Shown piece after piece: positions 37,740 through 45,295 of a stretch of 64,000 bases of DNA. Position 1 is the first letter of the stretch, and every line of letters starts with the position of its first letter. The notes under the pieces were generated by a model. It did no database searches, was not told the origin of the DNA, and was given only the letters and a program-made list of their open reading frames with translations. Made by a program: the position numbers and the translations under genes. Origin of the DNA: Sulfurospirillaceae bacterium (GTDB lineage Bacteria > Campylobacterota > Campylobacteria > Campylobacterales > Sulfurospirillaceae); assembly GCA_028692875.1 (NCBI GenBank), contig JAQUWL010000006.1, positions 16,169 through 80,168 on the forward strand, given 5' to 3'.

Positions 37740-38631
37740 TTTCCATATCCTTTATGTATCTTTTAAGCCCAAATTGAATCTTTAAGGGTTGAAAACCTAA
37801 TATCTTTTGAGCTTTTGTCGTATCTATCATTACATCAAAGTCAGAAGGTGGAAATTTATCAACAGGGACAACAACCGAACCACTATTTGTAAGGCTAACA
37901 ACCAATCTTGCAACGTCAATAAGCTTAAGCGAATCCTCACTGCCGGCCATAAAAATCTCATTTTTAGAAAGATTTTCTTGGTTTTTATAAAGTAAATAAA
38001 GCATCTCGGCTGCACTTTCCACATAGATTAAGTTTCTAAGTTTTTGACCATTACTGTACACTTCTATTGGCTTATTTTCTTTTGCTAGTGTATAAAATGT
38101 TTCCACGATGCCACCTCTGCTGTTGACACCAAAGATAGACGGAAATCTTACAATGCAGGTTTTTATATCAGTTTTCTCAAATTCTATTTCTACTAGTTTC
38201 TCCGCAATATATTTTGTAAGTCCATAATAATTCTTTGGATTTGGACAAGTGGTCTCATCAAACACACTGGCAGGGTCTTTGCGTGAAAATATACTACCAG
38301 TTGATATATATACAAATTGATTAATTTTAAGAAACTTAGCGTAATTTATAATTTTTCTTGTTAATTCAACATTTGTTTCATAAAAATCTTTATATTCTGG
38401 AAATTCGCTGAAAACTTTAGAAGCTAAATGATAAATTGTATCTATCTGATAAACTTGAGATAAATTTTCATCAAAAGAATCAATAATAATTAAATCATCA
38501 CTACCTAGATTTAATATATTATCCAGATTTATATGTTTATAAACTACTACTTTTAGATTTTTAGACAATAAATATCGAATCAAATTGCTTCCTAAAAAAC
38601 CTGTGGCTCCAAAAACTAAAACTACTTTCAT
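37726..38631 (-). CDS. NAD-dependent sugar epimerase/dehydratase (SDR)
   Basis: 301 residues from the ATG at 38631, which overlaps the methyltransferase stop as ATGA; a longer reading begins in that gene. VFGATGFLGSNLI nucleotide loop, YISTGSIFS catalytic Ser/Thr, YYGLTKYIAEKL Tyr-x3-Lys, RNLIYVESAAEML. GalE-like extended SDR; probably epimerises or reduces a nucleotide sugar used by the neighbouring aminotransferase. Confidence 0.82.
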   Translation of the reverse strand: MKVVLVFGATGFLGSNLIRYLLSKNLKVVVYKHINLDNILNLGSDDLIIIDSFDENLSQVYQIDTIYHLASKVFSEFPEYKDFYETNVELTRKIINYAKFLKINQFVYISTGSIFSRKDPASVFDETTCPNPKNYYGLTKYIAEKLVEIEFEKTDIKTCIVRFPSIFGVNSRGGIVETFYTLAKENKPIEVYSNGQKLRNLIYVESAAEMLYLLYKNQENLSKNEIFMAGSEDSLKLIDVARLVVSLTNSGSVVVPVDKFPPSDFDVMIDTTKAQKILGFQPLKIQFGLKRYIKDMENENI

Positions 38632-39335
38632 TTTTCTAAAACCAAATACCATCTGCCATGTTGATAATTACTTATACAGCTATCAACCGTATGCAGTTCA
38701 CACCATTTTATTTTAAAATTTGTATCTTTGATAAATTCTTCTATCTTTTGTCGACTAAAAAGACTTTGAATCGTTCCTTTTTCATGTTCTTCTTCAACTT
38801 CAACCTCGCCATCAAAAAATTCTTTGTCTTTAACTTGCCTAAAGATATCCGCACTCTCAACAGAAATTAGACTTAAGAAAAAATATTTTTTTGTAACCCT
38901 ATCTATATCTTTGATTAATCTTTTAGCTAATTCAAAAGGCATACTATCAAGAACACCTTCTGATATTGTAAAATCAAAATAGTTGTCATCAAAAGGTATT
39001 TTTTCACCATCGTAGGCTTGTAAAAAACCTTCTAAATTAAACCCAAAATACTCTGATAATTTTTTGGCTTCAACGATAGCATTTTGAGATATGTCTATTC
39101 CATATCCATCTATATCAAACTCGTGAAGCAAAATTGTCATACGCCCTATACCACATCCAAAATCAAGCCCTCTTAATTTTTGTGGCGAATCTATTAATTG
39201 AATATATTTATTGAGCGATTTTTTTTTCTTAATAAATCGATTTAAAAACTTTACCGTCTCTTCTTTTGGATAGTATATAAAGTTTTGTCCTTTTGCATAA
39301 CTTGATTCCCAATTGTCTTTTTTAATATCAAACAT
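38628..39335 (-). CDS. Class I methyltransferase
   Basis: 235 residues: LDFGCGIGRMTILLHEF motif I, YGIDISQNAIVEAKKL motif II, FDFTISEGVLDSMPFELAKRL. Looks like a small-molecule (sugar or nonulosonate) methyltransferase of the UbiE-like group. Located between legI and the SDR, with a 21-base gap from legI. Confidence 0.78.
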   Translation of the reverse strand: MFDIKKDNWESSYAKGQNFIYYPKEETVKFLNRFIKKKKSLNKYIQLIDSPQKLRGLDFGCGIGRMTILLHEFDIDGYGIDISQNAIVEAKKLSEYFGFNLEGFLQAYDGEKIPFDDNYFDFTISEGVLDSMPFELAKRLIKDIDRVTKKYFFLSLISVESADIFRQVKDKEFFDGEVEVEEEHEKGTIQSLFSRQKIEEFIKDTNFKIKWCELHTVDSCISNYQHGRWYLVLEK

Positions 39336-39356
39336 TACTTTTCCTTAATTTAATTT

Positions 39357-40361
39357 TTATATCAATTCATCTTTTTGATAATTTTTATCCGCAATCATTC
39401 CTATTATATTATCCCATAACATTGGACTTATACCATTTCCAGCCCTTTTAATTGCAAGATTATTTTCAGCAAAGACTTCACCTCGTTGAATTGTACAACT
39501 AGCTACGATGGCTTTTCTGGCAATAGATTTATTTTTACTTTCGCTTGGAGTTGGTTTTTTAATGCCATCGCCTAAGGCTCTCTCAATATTTCGTATTGCT
39601 TTTACCATCGCAACCAACTCTTCTGGCTCCAATGAGGCCTTATGATCAGGTCCTTGCATATTTTTATCTAATGTAAAATGTTTTTCAATCACACACGCTC
39701 CCATAGCTACAGCGGCTATGGGTATTTCGATACCTTGCGTATGGTCAGAATAACCTACTTTAAAACCAAAAACATTATGTATGGTTTGCATCGCTTTTAA
39801 ATTCACTTCATCCATAGGGCATGGGTACTCCGTGGTTGCATGTAATACAGTTATATTCTCTTTATGTGTACCTACTTGCACCAACACTTCAAGTGCATCT
39901 TCAACCTCTTTTAAAGTTGCCATACCAGTTGACAAAATGACCTTCTTTTGTAGTTTTCCTATGTGTCTAAGATAAGGTAGATTGGTGATTTCACCACTAG
40001 GAATTTTAAAGATTTCAAGTCCTAAATTATCCAATAAGTCAATGCTATCATGGTCAAAAGGTGTTGACAAAAACAAGATACTTTTTTCTTTACAATAATC
40101 CATCAAAACATGGTGCGCTTCTTCATTAAGCTCTAGCTTTTTTATCATATCAAATTGAGATTCACTCTTATCGGTTGTTTGTTTTTGATAGTCAGCTTTT
40201 TGGGCACTCTTTGAAACCAGTTTATCGGCTTTAAATGTTTGAAATTTGACTGCATCAGCCCCAGCGACACATGCCACATCTATAAGCTTTTTAGCTAATT
40301 CCAAATTGCCATTGTGATTGACTCCAGCTTCGGCAATGATAAAAACTTTACCTGATTTCAC
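39357..40361 (-). CDS. legI: Legionaminic/N-acetylneuraminic acid synthase (NeuB family)
   Basis: Condenses phosphoenolpyruvate with a six-carbon HexNAc to a nine-carbon nonulosonic acid. 334 residues: IIAEAGVNHNGNLELAKKLIDVA, VKFQTFKADKLV, GYSDHTQGIEIPIAAVAMGACVIEKHFTLD with metal histidines, then the SAF antifreeze-like domain (about 278-334, SIARKAIVASCTIQRGE). GTG start overlapping the nuclease stop (GTGA). With legG, legF, legB, legC and legH in the window, the nonulosonate is most likely legionaminic acid. Confidence 0.93.
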   Translation of the reverse strand: MKSGKVFIIAEAGVNHNGNLELAKKLIDVACVAGADAVKFQTFKADKLVSKSAQKADYQKQTTDKSESQFDMIKKLELNEEAHHVLMDYCKEKSILFLSTPFDHDSIDLLDNLGLEIFKIPSGEITNLPYLRHIGKLQKKVILSTGMATLKEVEDALEVLVQVGTHKENITVLHATTEYPCPMDEVNLKAMQTIHNVFGFKVGYSDHTQGIEIPIAAVAMGACVIEKHFTLDKNMQGPDHKASLEPEELVAMVKAIRNIERALGDGIKKPTPSESKNKSIARKAIVASCTIQRGEVFAENNLAIKRAGNGISPMLWDNIIGMIADKNYQKDELI

Positions 40362-41467
40362 GCTTGTTCCTTGCTTTGTCTGTAGTTTATTTTATCTACT
40401 GCTGACAATTCTTCCAAATCTTCTTTTACTAAATCTTCTAGTTCTTTTGTTGTTGGCAATACGACCTTATACTTTGAAACAAAAAGATTTTCATCAAGCC
40501 CTGCGGTGGCATATTCTACTTTGACGCTGTTTTTTTCAGTACAAAGTATGATTCCTATAGGTGGGTTATCGCCTTGCATTGAAATTTCGTTTTTGTAGTA
40601 GTTAAGATAAAAATTCATCTGCCCGACATCCGCATAACTAAAAGCTCTAACTTTAAGGTCAACCAAAACATGACATTTAAGCACTCTGTGATAAAAAACT
40701 AAATCTATTCTATCATGTTCATTATCTATAGAAATTCTTTTTTGTCTTGCCTCAAAACAAAATCCAGTGCCTAGTTCTAGCAAGAAATCCTCTATATGAT
40801 TTAATAAAGCACTTTCTAAATCATTTTCGCTATAGCTCTCCTTATTTTCAAGTCCCGTAAACTCCAGTATATAAGGCTCCTTGACAATTAAGGCTGGATT
40901 GAAAAGTTCTTTTTTATTTTCTAGTGATTGGAGTAAACTTTTTTTATCTACCGACAATCCAACTCTTTCATACAGAAGTGATTCCACTTGTCTTTTTAGC
41001 TCCCTTACGCTCCAGTTTCCTTTGATGGTTTCTACTTCATAAAATGTTCTCTTGAGTTCATTATCTATTTTTATAAGCTCAATAAAATGGGTAAAACTGC
41101 AAGTTCTTAAAAGCTTCTCAGTAGGTACATTCAAAGATTGGTCAGTCACTGATTGACTTATTTTATAAGGTATCTTGAATTGGTCGCTCACTGATTGACT
41201 TATTTGTGGATAAGTGAGATAAAATTGCCTCATAAGCTTTAAAGCCGTAGTTGACATCCCTTTGACATGCGATAACTTTTGAGCCATATTCTCTATAAGT
41301 TTCGCTCCATAAATGGCTCTATCACTCCCATTTTGTTCATACTCTACAATATAATACCCGATAATAAAATTTCGCAAAGTAAGATTTATACTCAAGCTTT
41401 GCAAAGCTTTGGTTTGAAATGTTTGATGTACGGTGTTTATGGTTGAGATAAGGCTTGGGAGTGTCAT
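40358..41467 (-). CDS. YhcG-like PDDEXK nuclease (DUF1016)
   Basis: 369 residues. N-terminal helical domain (about 10-150) characteristic of DUF1016; C-terminal PD-(D/E)xK nuclease with IDLVFYHRVLKCHVLVDLKVRAF and the following QMNFYLNYY. Family members are thought to act in DNA repair, defence or mobile-element biology. Isolated between legH and legI; its GTGA overlap with legI and the ATGA overlap with the small ORF upstream make it fully embedded in the operon. It is a different subtype from the second copy at 50080-51114. The upstream legH looks truncated here. Confidence 0.85.
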   Translation of the reverse strand: MTLPSLISTINTVHQTFQTKALQSLSINLTLRNFIIGYYIVEYEQNGSDRAIYGAKLIENMAQKLSHVKGMSTTALKLMRQFYLTYPQISQSVSDQFKIPYKISQSVTDQSLNVPTEKLLRTCSFTHFIELIKIDNELKRTFYEVETIKGNWSVRELKRQVESLLYERVGLSVDKKSLLQSLENKKELFNPALIVKEPYILEFTGLENKESYSENDLESALLNHIEDFLLELGTGFCFEARQKRISIDNEHDRIDLVFYHRVLKCHVLVDLKVRAFSYADVGQMNFYLNYYKNEISMQGDNPPIGIILCTEKNSVKVEYATAGLDENLFVSKYKVVLPTTKELEDLVKEDLEELSAVDKINYRQSKEQA

Positions 41468-41565
41468 TTTAACTTTCCTGACTCATCCAGCATTACCTGA
41501 ATACCTCTTGTGGTATAAATTTTATCTTGAATCGTTTGGTTATTGGCTATGGTTAAATTATTCAT
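41464..41565 (-). pseudogene. Remnant of an ORF6N-domain gene
   Basis: A 33-codon ORF between legH and the nuclease. Its first 27 residues (MNNLTIANNQTIQ, then DKIYTTRGIQVMLD) match the beginning of ORF6N-domain proteins, in which VMLD is normally followed by the D-L-A-E-L-Y helix; here the reading breaks off into ESGKLK and stops. The ATG overlaps the legH stop (ATGA) and the stop overlaps the nuclease ATG. It looks like the stub of an earlier insertion overwritten by the nuclease. Confidence 0.6.
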
Positions 41566-42137
41566 TTGGCCACACTCCCTGCCTTGATAAATCCACTGAC
41601 AAGTATAGACTCTTTACATGTAGCGTTACTTCCATAAAAAGTTGACGCTTTTACATGTACATTTCCATTCACAATCGCACCTGTTGAAATGTGACAATTA
41701 TCTTCGATAATAGCATCGTGTTCTATCAATGCTTTGGTGTTGATAATGCAATTTTTTCCTACTTTTGCATTGGCATTAACAAGAGCATGGTGCATAACAA
41801 TGCTTCCTTCTCCTACATGTGCATGTTTTGAAATGTATGCTAGTGGAGAGATAATAACTGGTAAGTTATATCCTAGTTGTATTAGTTTTTCAAAAATACC
41901 AATGCGTATTTGAGATGTTTTTATCTGTCCTAGCGTGATAAATGCGTGGTGATATTGTTTTCGTAAAGCGCCCAAGTCATCATCACAACCAACGATATCA
42001 TACCCCAAAACTTTTTGTCCGATAAACTCTTTTTTATCGATAATCCCAGCAATGGTAAATCTACCTTCTTGCTCTATCACATCAATGACAGATTTACAGT
42101 GTCCACCTCCACCGATAAGAAGGATTTGCTCTTTCAT
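41562..42137 (-). CDS. legH: PglD/LegH-type sugar N-acetyltransferase, C-terminus short
   Basis: Acetylates the 4-amino group of the LegC product. 191 residues: N-terminal Rossmann-like ILLIGGGGHCKSVIDVI, C-terminal left-handed beta-helix with catalytic His in NTKALIEHDAIIEDNCHIS. The family normally ends with a coil such as a G-A-G-x-V-V-x-K-D ... V-G-x-P-A-K tail of about 16-20 residues; this protein stops at KAGSVAK, just where the ORF6N remnant begins. The loss of the tail, which helps hold acetyl-CoA, may impair it. Contains two TACATGTA sites. Confidence 0.85.
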   Translation of the reverse strand: MKEQILLIGGGGHCKSVIDVIEQEGRFTIAGIIDKKEFIGQKVLGYDIVGCDDDLGALRKQYHHAFITLGQIKTSQIRIGIFEKLIQLGYNLPVIISPLAYISKHAHVGEGSIVMHHALVNANAKVGKNCIINTKALIEHDAIIEDNCHISTGAIVNGNVHVKASTFYGSNATCKESILVSGFIKAGSVAK

Positions 42138-43273
42138 ATTCTCACCGAACTTGGGATATTAACAACACGTTCTTCTAGCCAAGAAGCATTGGATAAATCT
42201 CCACACTGACATGCTTTAAACATCTCTAACTTATTCATTAATGTCCATATGGGTCGGCTCATCACACCGTTGCTATTGGTGTATTCTAAAAATATATCTC
42301 TTTGTTCTTTATTCTCCAAGATAATAGCATTGAGCCAGTAATTAGACTTTGAATCTTTAGGCTCTTTAACATAGCTTATCTTTGAGTCTTTAAAAAATGC
42401 TTCATAGCGTTTTGCCAAATCTCTTTTGTTCTCTAAAAAGTTATTGAGTTGTTCAAGTTGTGCCACCAAAAGAGCCGCATTGAGATTTGGCAGACGGTAG
42501 TTATAGCCTATCTCATCATGCACAAACAACCATTTATGAGGTACTTTTGCAGTTGTTGTGATATGTTTTGCTTTTTTTGCCAAAACCTCATCATCGGTCA
42601 CAACAACACCGCCACCACCGCTGGTGATGATTTTATTGCCATTGAAACTAAATGCACCTACCCGACCAAAAGTGCCCGTATGTCGTCCTTTGTAGTAACT
42701 CCCCAGCGACTCGGCAGCATCTTCGATAAGAGCGATATGCCACTCATCACAAATGGCTTTTATCTCATCTATGCGACATGGATGCCCAAAAGTATGCATC
42801 GGGACACACGCTTTAATGACTTTTTTCGTTATTTTATTGATACACTGATTATCTTTAATGTGTGCATTTTCATTTAAAAATGTACGCAAAGCTTCTGGAG
42901 ATAAACCCAAAGTATCTCTATCCACATCTACAAAAATAGGCTTCGCCCCACAATACGTTATAGCGTTACATGTTGCGATAAAAGTCAAAGGCTGGGTGAT
43001 AACTTCATCGCTCTCACCTACTCCCATCAAAACTAAGCTTACATGTAAAGCCGCCGTTCCATTCACGGTTGCTATAGCATACTTGCTACCTACATGTAAA
43101 GCAAATTCTTTTTCAAATCTATCGACATAAGCCCCCACGCTTGAAACAAATGTGGAATCTATACAGTCATTGAGATACTTTTTTTCATTGCCTATAAAGC
43201 GTGGTTCGTGCAAGGAGATAAACTTTTGAGCTACAAAAGTGTCTTGAATAAATTTTACTATTTTTGCATACAT
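42134..43273 (-). CDS. legC: LegC-type sugar aminotransferase
   Basis: Transfers an amino group to C4 of the keto sugar made by LegB. 379 residues; FISLHEPRFIGNEKKYLNDC and STFVSSVGAYVDRFE are the LegC-family N-terminus, IEDAAESLGSYYKGRHTGTFG gives the PLP Asp, AFSFNGNKIITSGGGGVVV the Schiff-base lysine. Its ATG directly follows the KilA-N stop (TAGATG), and that junction is one copy of a 15-bp direct repeat whose other copy ends legB, so legC originally abutted legB. Confidence 0.92.
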   Translation of the reverse strand: MYAKIVKFIQDTFVAQKFISLHEPRFIGNEKKYLNDCIDSTFVSSVGAYVDRFEKEFALHVGSKYAIATVNGTAALHVSLVLMGVGESDEVITQPLTFIATCNAITYCGAKPIFVDVDRDTLGLSPEALRTFLNENAHIKDNQCINKITKKVIKACVPMHTFGHPCRIDEIKAICDEWHIALIEDAAESLGSYYKGRHTGTFGRVGAFSFNGNKIITSGGGGVVVTDDEVLAKKAKHITTTAKVPHKWLFVHDEIGYNYRLPNLNAALLVAQLEQLNNFLENKRDLAKRYEAFFKDSKISYVKEPKDSKSNYWLNAIILENKEQRDIFLEYTNSNGVMSRPIWTLMNKLEMFKACQCGDLSNASWLEERVVNIPSSVRI

Positions 43274-43285
43274 CTACATCTTCCC
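43271..43285. repeat. 15-bp direct repeat, copy 1 (KilA-N/legC junction)
   Basis: CATCTACATCTTCCC on the plus strand; on the coding strand GGGAAGATGTAGATG, i.e. Gly-Lys-Met-stop of the KilA-N gene plus the ATG of legC. Identical to 44099-44113. The two copies are 828 bases apart, exactly one gene. Confidence 0.9.
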
Positions 43286-44101
43286 TAACTTTTTAATCGA
43301 TGAATTATTTATCAAAGATTTCATTTGAGATATCGCCATTTCATTGAGTGCTATAAGTCTATCAGATTGAGCAATACCTCTTTTTATAAGTTCGGCATTG
43401 ATACTCTCCATATTTGAAAGAACTATAAGCTGTTCTACGCTTGTATAATCTCTAATATTACCCTCTTTGTTCGTATTTGCTTCTCTCCATTCTTTTGCAG
43501 TCATTCCAAAAAGTGCTACGTTTAGCACATCCGCTTCGTTAGCATAAATAAAACCATCTTTTTGTTTTGATAATACACTCATTGGGATGAGATGTTCTTT
43601 TATAGCATCCGTATGTATTTTATAGTTTATCTTCGAAAGACTTCTGCTTAAATTCCACTCTAAAGATTTATTTTGTATCTCATCTTCTTTGAGTCTTTGA
43701 AACTCTTTGATAAGAAAAAGTTTAAACTCGGCACTTATCCAACTAGCAAATTCAAAAGCTATATCTTTATGAGCATAGGTTCCACCATACCGTCCTGCTT
43801 TACTAATAATACCTATAGCATTTGTATTTTCTATCCATTTAGAAGGAGACATCGTAAAACTATTTAATCCAGCTTCATTTTTAAACCCGTCGAATTCGAC
43901 CCCTTTAAAATTAGGATTGTTTATTTGCTCCCAAAGACCCAAAAACTCTATCGTGTTTTTACTTCTAAGCCAGTTTTTGACAACATCTTTTGGTTCATCT
44001 GTATTTTTAGCTCTTGCTATATCTGTTAAAGATATAAAATCAATTTTTTCATGCCGACGAATTTCGATACTTGTATCTTGAACTATAATTTTATTTTTCA
44101 T
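43274..44101 (-). CDS. KilA-N domain protein
   Basis: 275 residues. IEIRRHEKIDFISLTDIARAKN, VVKNWLRSKNTIEFLGLWEQINNPNFKGVEF and SKAGRYGGTYAHKDIAFEFASWISAEFKLFLIKEFQRLKEDE form a complete KilA-N DNA-binding domain like that of phage antirepressors; the C-terminal half carries helices of the kind seen in chromosomal KilA-N proteins. It lies exactly between legB and legC: the unit from ATG to stop is 828 bases and is bounded by an exact 15-bp direct repeat, each copy holding a G-K-M-stop end plus ATG. It therefore looks inserted without disturbing either pathway gene. Function unknown. Confidence 0.88.
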   Translation of the reverse strand: MKNKIIVQDTSIEIRRHEKIDFISLTDIARAKNTDEPKDVVKNWLRSKNTIEFLGLWEQINNPNFKGVEFDGFKNEAGLNSFTMSPSKWIENTNAIGIISKAGRYGGTYAHKDIAFEFASWISAEFKLFLIKEFQRLKEDEIQNKSLEWNLSRSLSKINYKIHTDAIKEHLIPMSVLSKQKDGFIYANEADVLNVALFGMTAKEWREANTNKEGNIRDYTSVEQLIVLSNMESINAELIKRGIAQSDRLIALNEMAISQMKSLINNSSIKKLGKM

Positions 44102-44113
44102 CTACATCTTCCC
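44099..44113. repeat. 15-bp direct repeat, copy 2 (legB/KilA-N junction)
   Basis: Same CATCTACATCTTCCC as at 43271-43285. Here it encodes the last residues of LegB (GKM), its TAG stop and the ATG of the KilA-N gene. YLDGKM is probably the native end of LegB, so this copy is probably the original and the other the duplicate. Confidence 0.9.
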
Positions 44114-45295
44114 ATCTAGGTATTTGCCTGTTTCTTTATGTCCGAAATTAGGAATCATTTCATGAAAAAGTGTAACTATCTCTTCTTTTGTCCACGATTT
44201 ATCATTTTTCATTTTTTCTATCTTTTTCGTAAAATTATCAAGCTTTTCTTCATCAAATAATGGCTCATTTTTGATAATCCCAAGATTTTTAAATCGGGTC
44301 ATATCAAGCGTTTCATTTTCTGTAAAAAATTCTTCAAAATCCTTCTCGCCTGTTGTATCACTACATGTAAATAGACAAGGCCACTTTCCTTGTTGTGGAA
44401 GCACGCGGGCAAGCCTTCTTGCTTCGTCCTCATCTTTACATAAATAAGGCTCGTAGCCTACATTTTCAAGGTACTTTATCGCTATATCAGCAAACGTTAT
44501 CAAATGAAGCTCAACGCTAAGTTTTGGGAAAAATATATCTCTATTTTCACCAAAAATACAACTCATCAAACAAAGCTCTCCACTCTCTTTTGGCGTTACA
44601 AAATAGCGTTTAATATCATTGGGTGCGACAAGGGGTTGATGTTTTTGGATGCGTTGATTGAAGCTGTGAAGTAATGAGCCATCGCTAAACGCAACATTGG
44701 CAAATCTAGCAGTGGAGATAGGTATGTGAAGGCTTTTTCGCATCAAAAACATCTCCATGATACGCTTACTTGCACCCATCATATTGACAGGATTTGCTGC
44801 TTTATCCGTACTTACACAGAAGTATTTTTTAGTGCCTTTTTCTATGGCTTGTTGCAATGTTTTATCGGTATTGAAAATATTGACATCAATAAGGCGCATC
44901 AATGTAAAAGGGTCTTTTTCACTTCGCACATGCTTCAATGCAGAAAGATTTAACACATAATCATACTGACCATCAGCCTGTATAAAAGCCTCATATTCGA
45001 TACTTCCAACATCAAGTGCAAAAGTTTGAAAATCCCCATCAATATACCCAAAAGAACTGCGAATATCACGTACCAATTCTGCCATATTGTTTTCACTGAT
45101 ATCCACAACATGTAACTTTTTAGGACTTCGTTTAAATATCTCTTTAGTCACCGCTTGACCGATGCTTCCAGCACCTCCGATGACAAGAAAAGAAGAAGAA
45201 GAAACAATAGAAAAAAGTTCTTTTTCATATTTCCCTATGTCATATAAAAAAAGTTCTTTTTCTCTACCAATTAAGTTCAATATATTATTTCTCAT
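44102..45295 (-). CDS. legB: NDP-HexNAc 4,6-dehydratase (LegB)
   Basis: First step of the nonulosonate branch: GDP- or UDP-GlcNAc to the 4-keto-6-deoxy sugar. 397 residues: SFLVIGGAGSIGQAVTKEIF nucleotide loop, FCVSTDKAANPVNMMGASKRIMEMF (T-D-K ... M-G-A-S-K-R catalytic region, the soluble PglF-like class), plus a C-terminal extension with FTCSDTTGEKDFEEFF. Soluble, unlike PglF. Overlaps the pglK stop by 11 bases. Next to legC, originally adjacent. Confidence 0.88.
   Translation of the reverse strand: MRNNILNLIGREKELFLYDIGKYEKELFSIVSSSSFLVIGGAGSIGQAVTKEIFKRSPKKLHVVDISENNMAELVRDIRSSFGYIDGDFQTFALDVGSIEYEAFIQADGQYDYVLNLSALKHVRSEKDPFTLMRLIDVNIFNTDKTLQQAIEKGTKKYFCVSTDKAANPVNMMGASKRIMEMFLMRKSLHIPISTARFANVAFSDGSLLHSFNQRIQKHQPLVAPNDIKRYFVTPKESGELCLMSCIFGENRDIFFPKLSVELHLITFADIAIKYLENVGYEPYLCKDEDEARRLARVLPQQGKWPCLFTCSDTTGEKDFEEFFTENETLDMTRFKNLGIIKNEPLFDEEKLDNFTKKIEKMKNDKSWTKEEIVTLFHEMIPNFGHKETGKYLDGKM

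Noticed and set aside
40358-41467. Direct repeats flanking the first YhcG nuclease
   Set aside because: I compared the legH/remnant junction with the legI junction and saw no shared sequence beyond a few bases.
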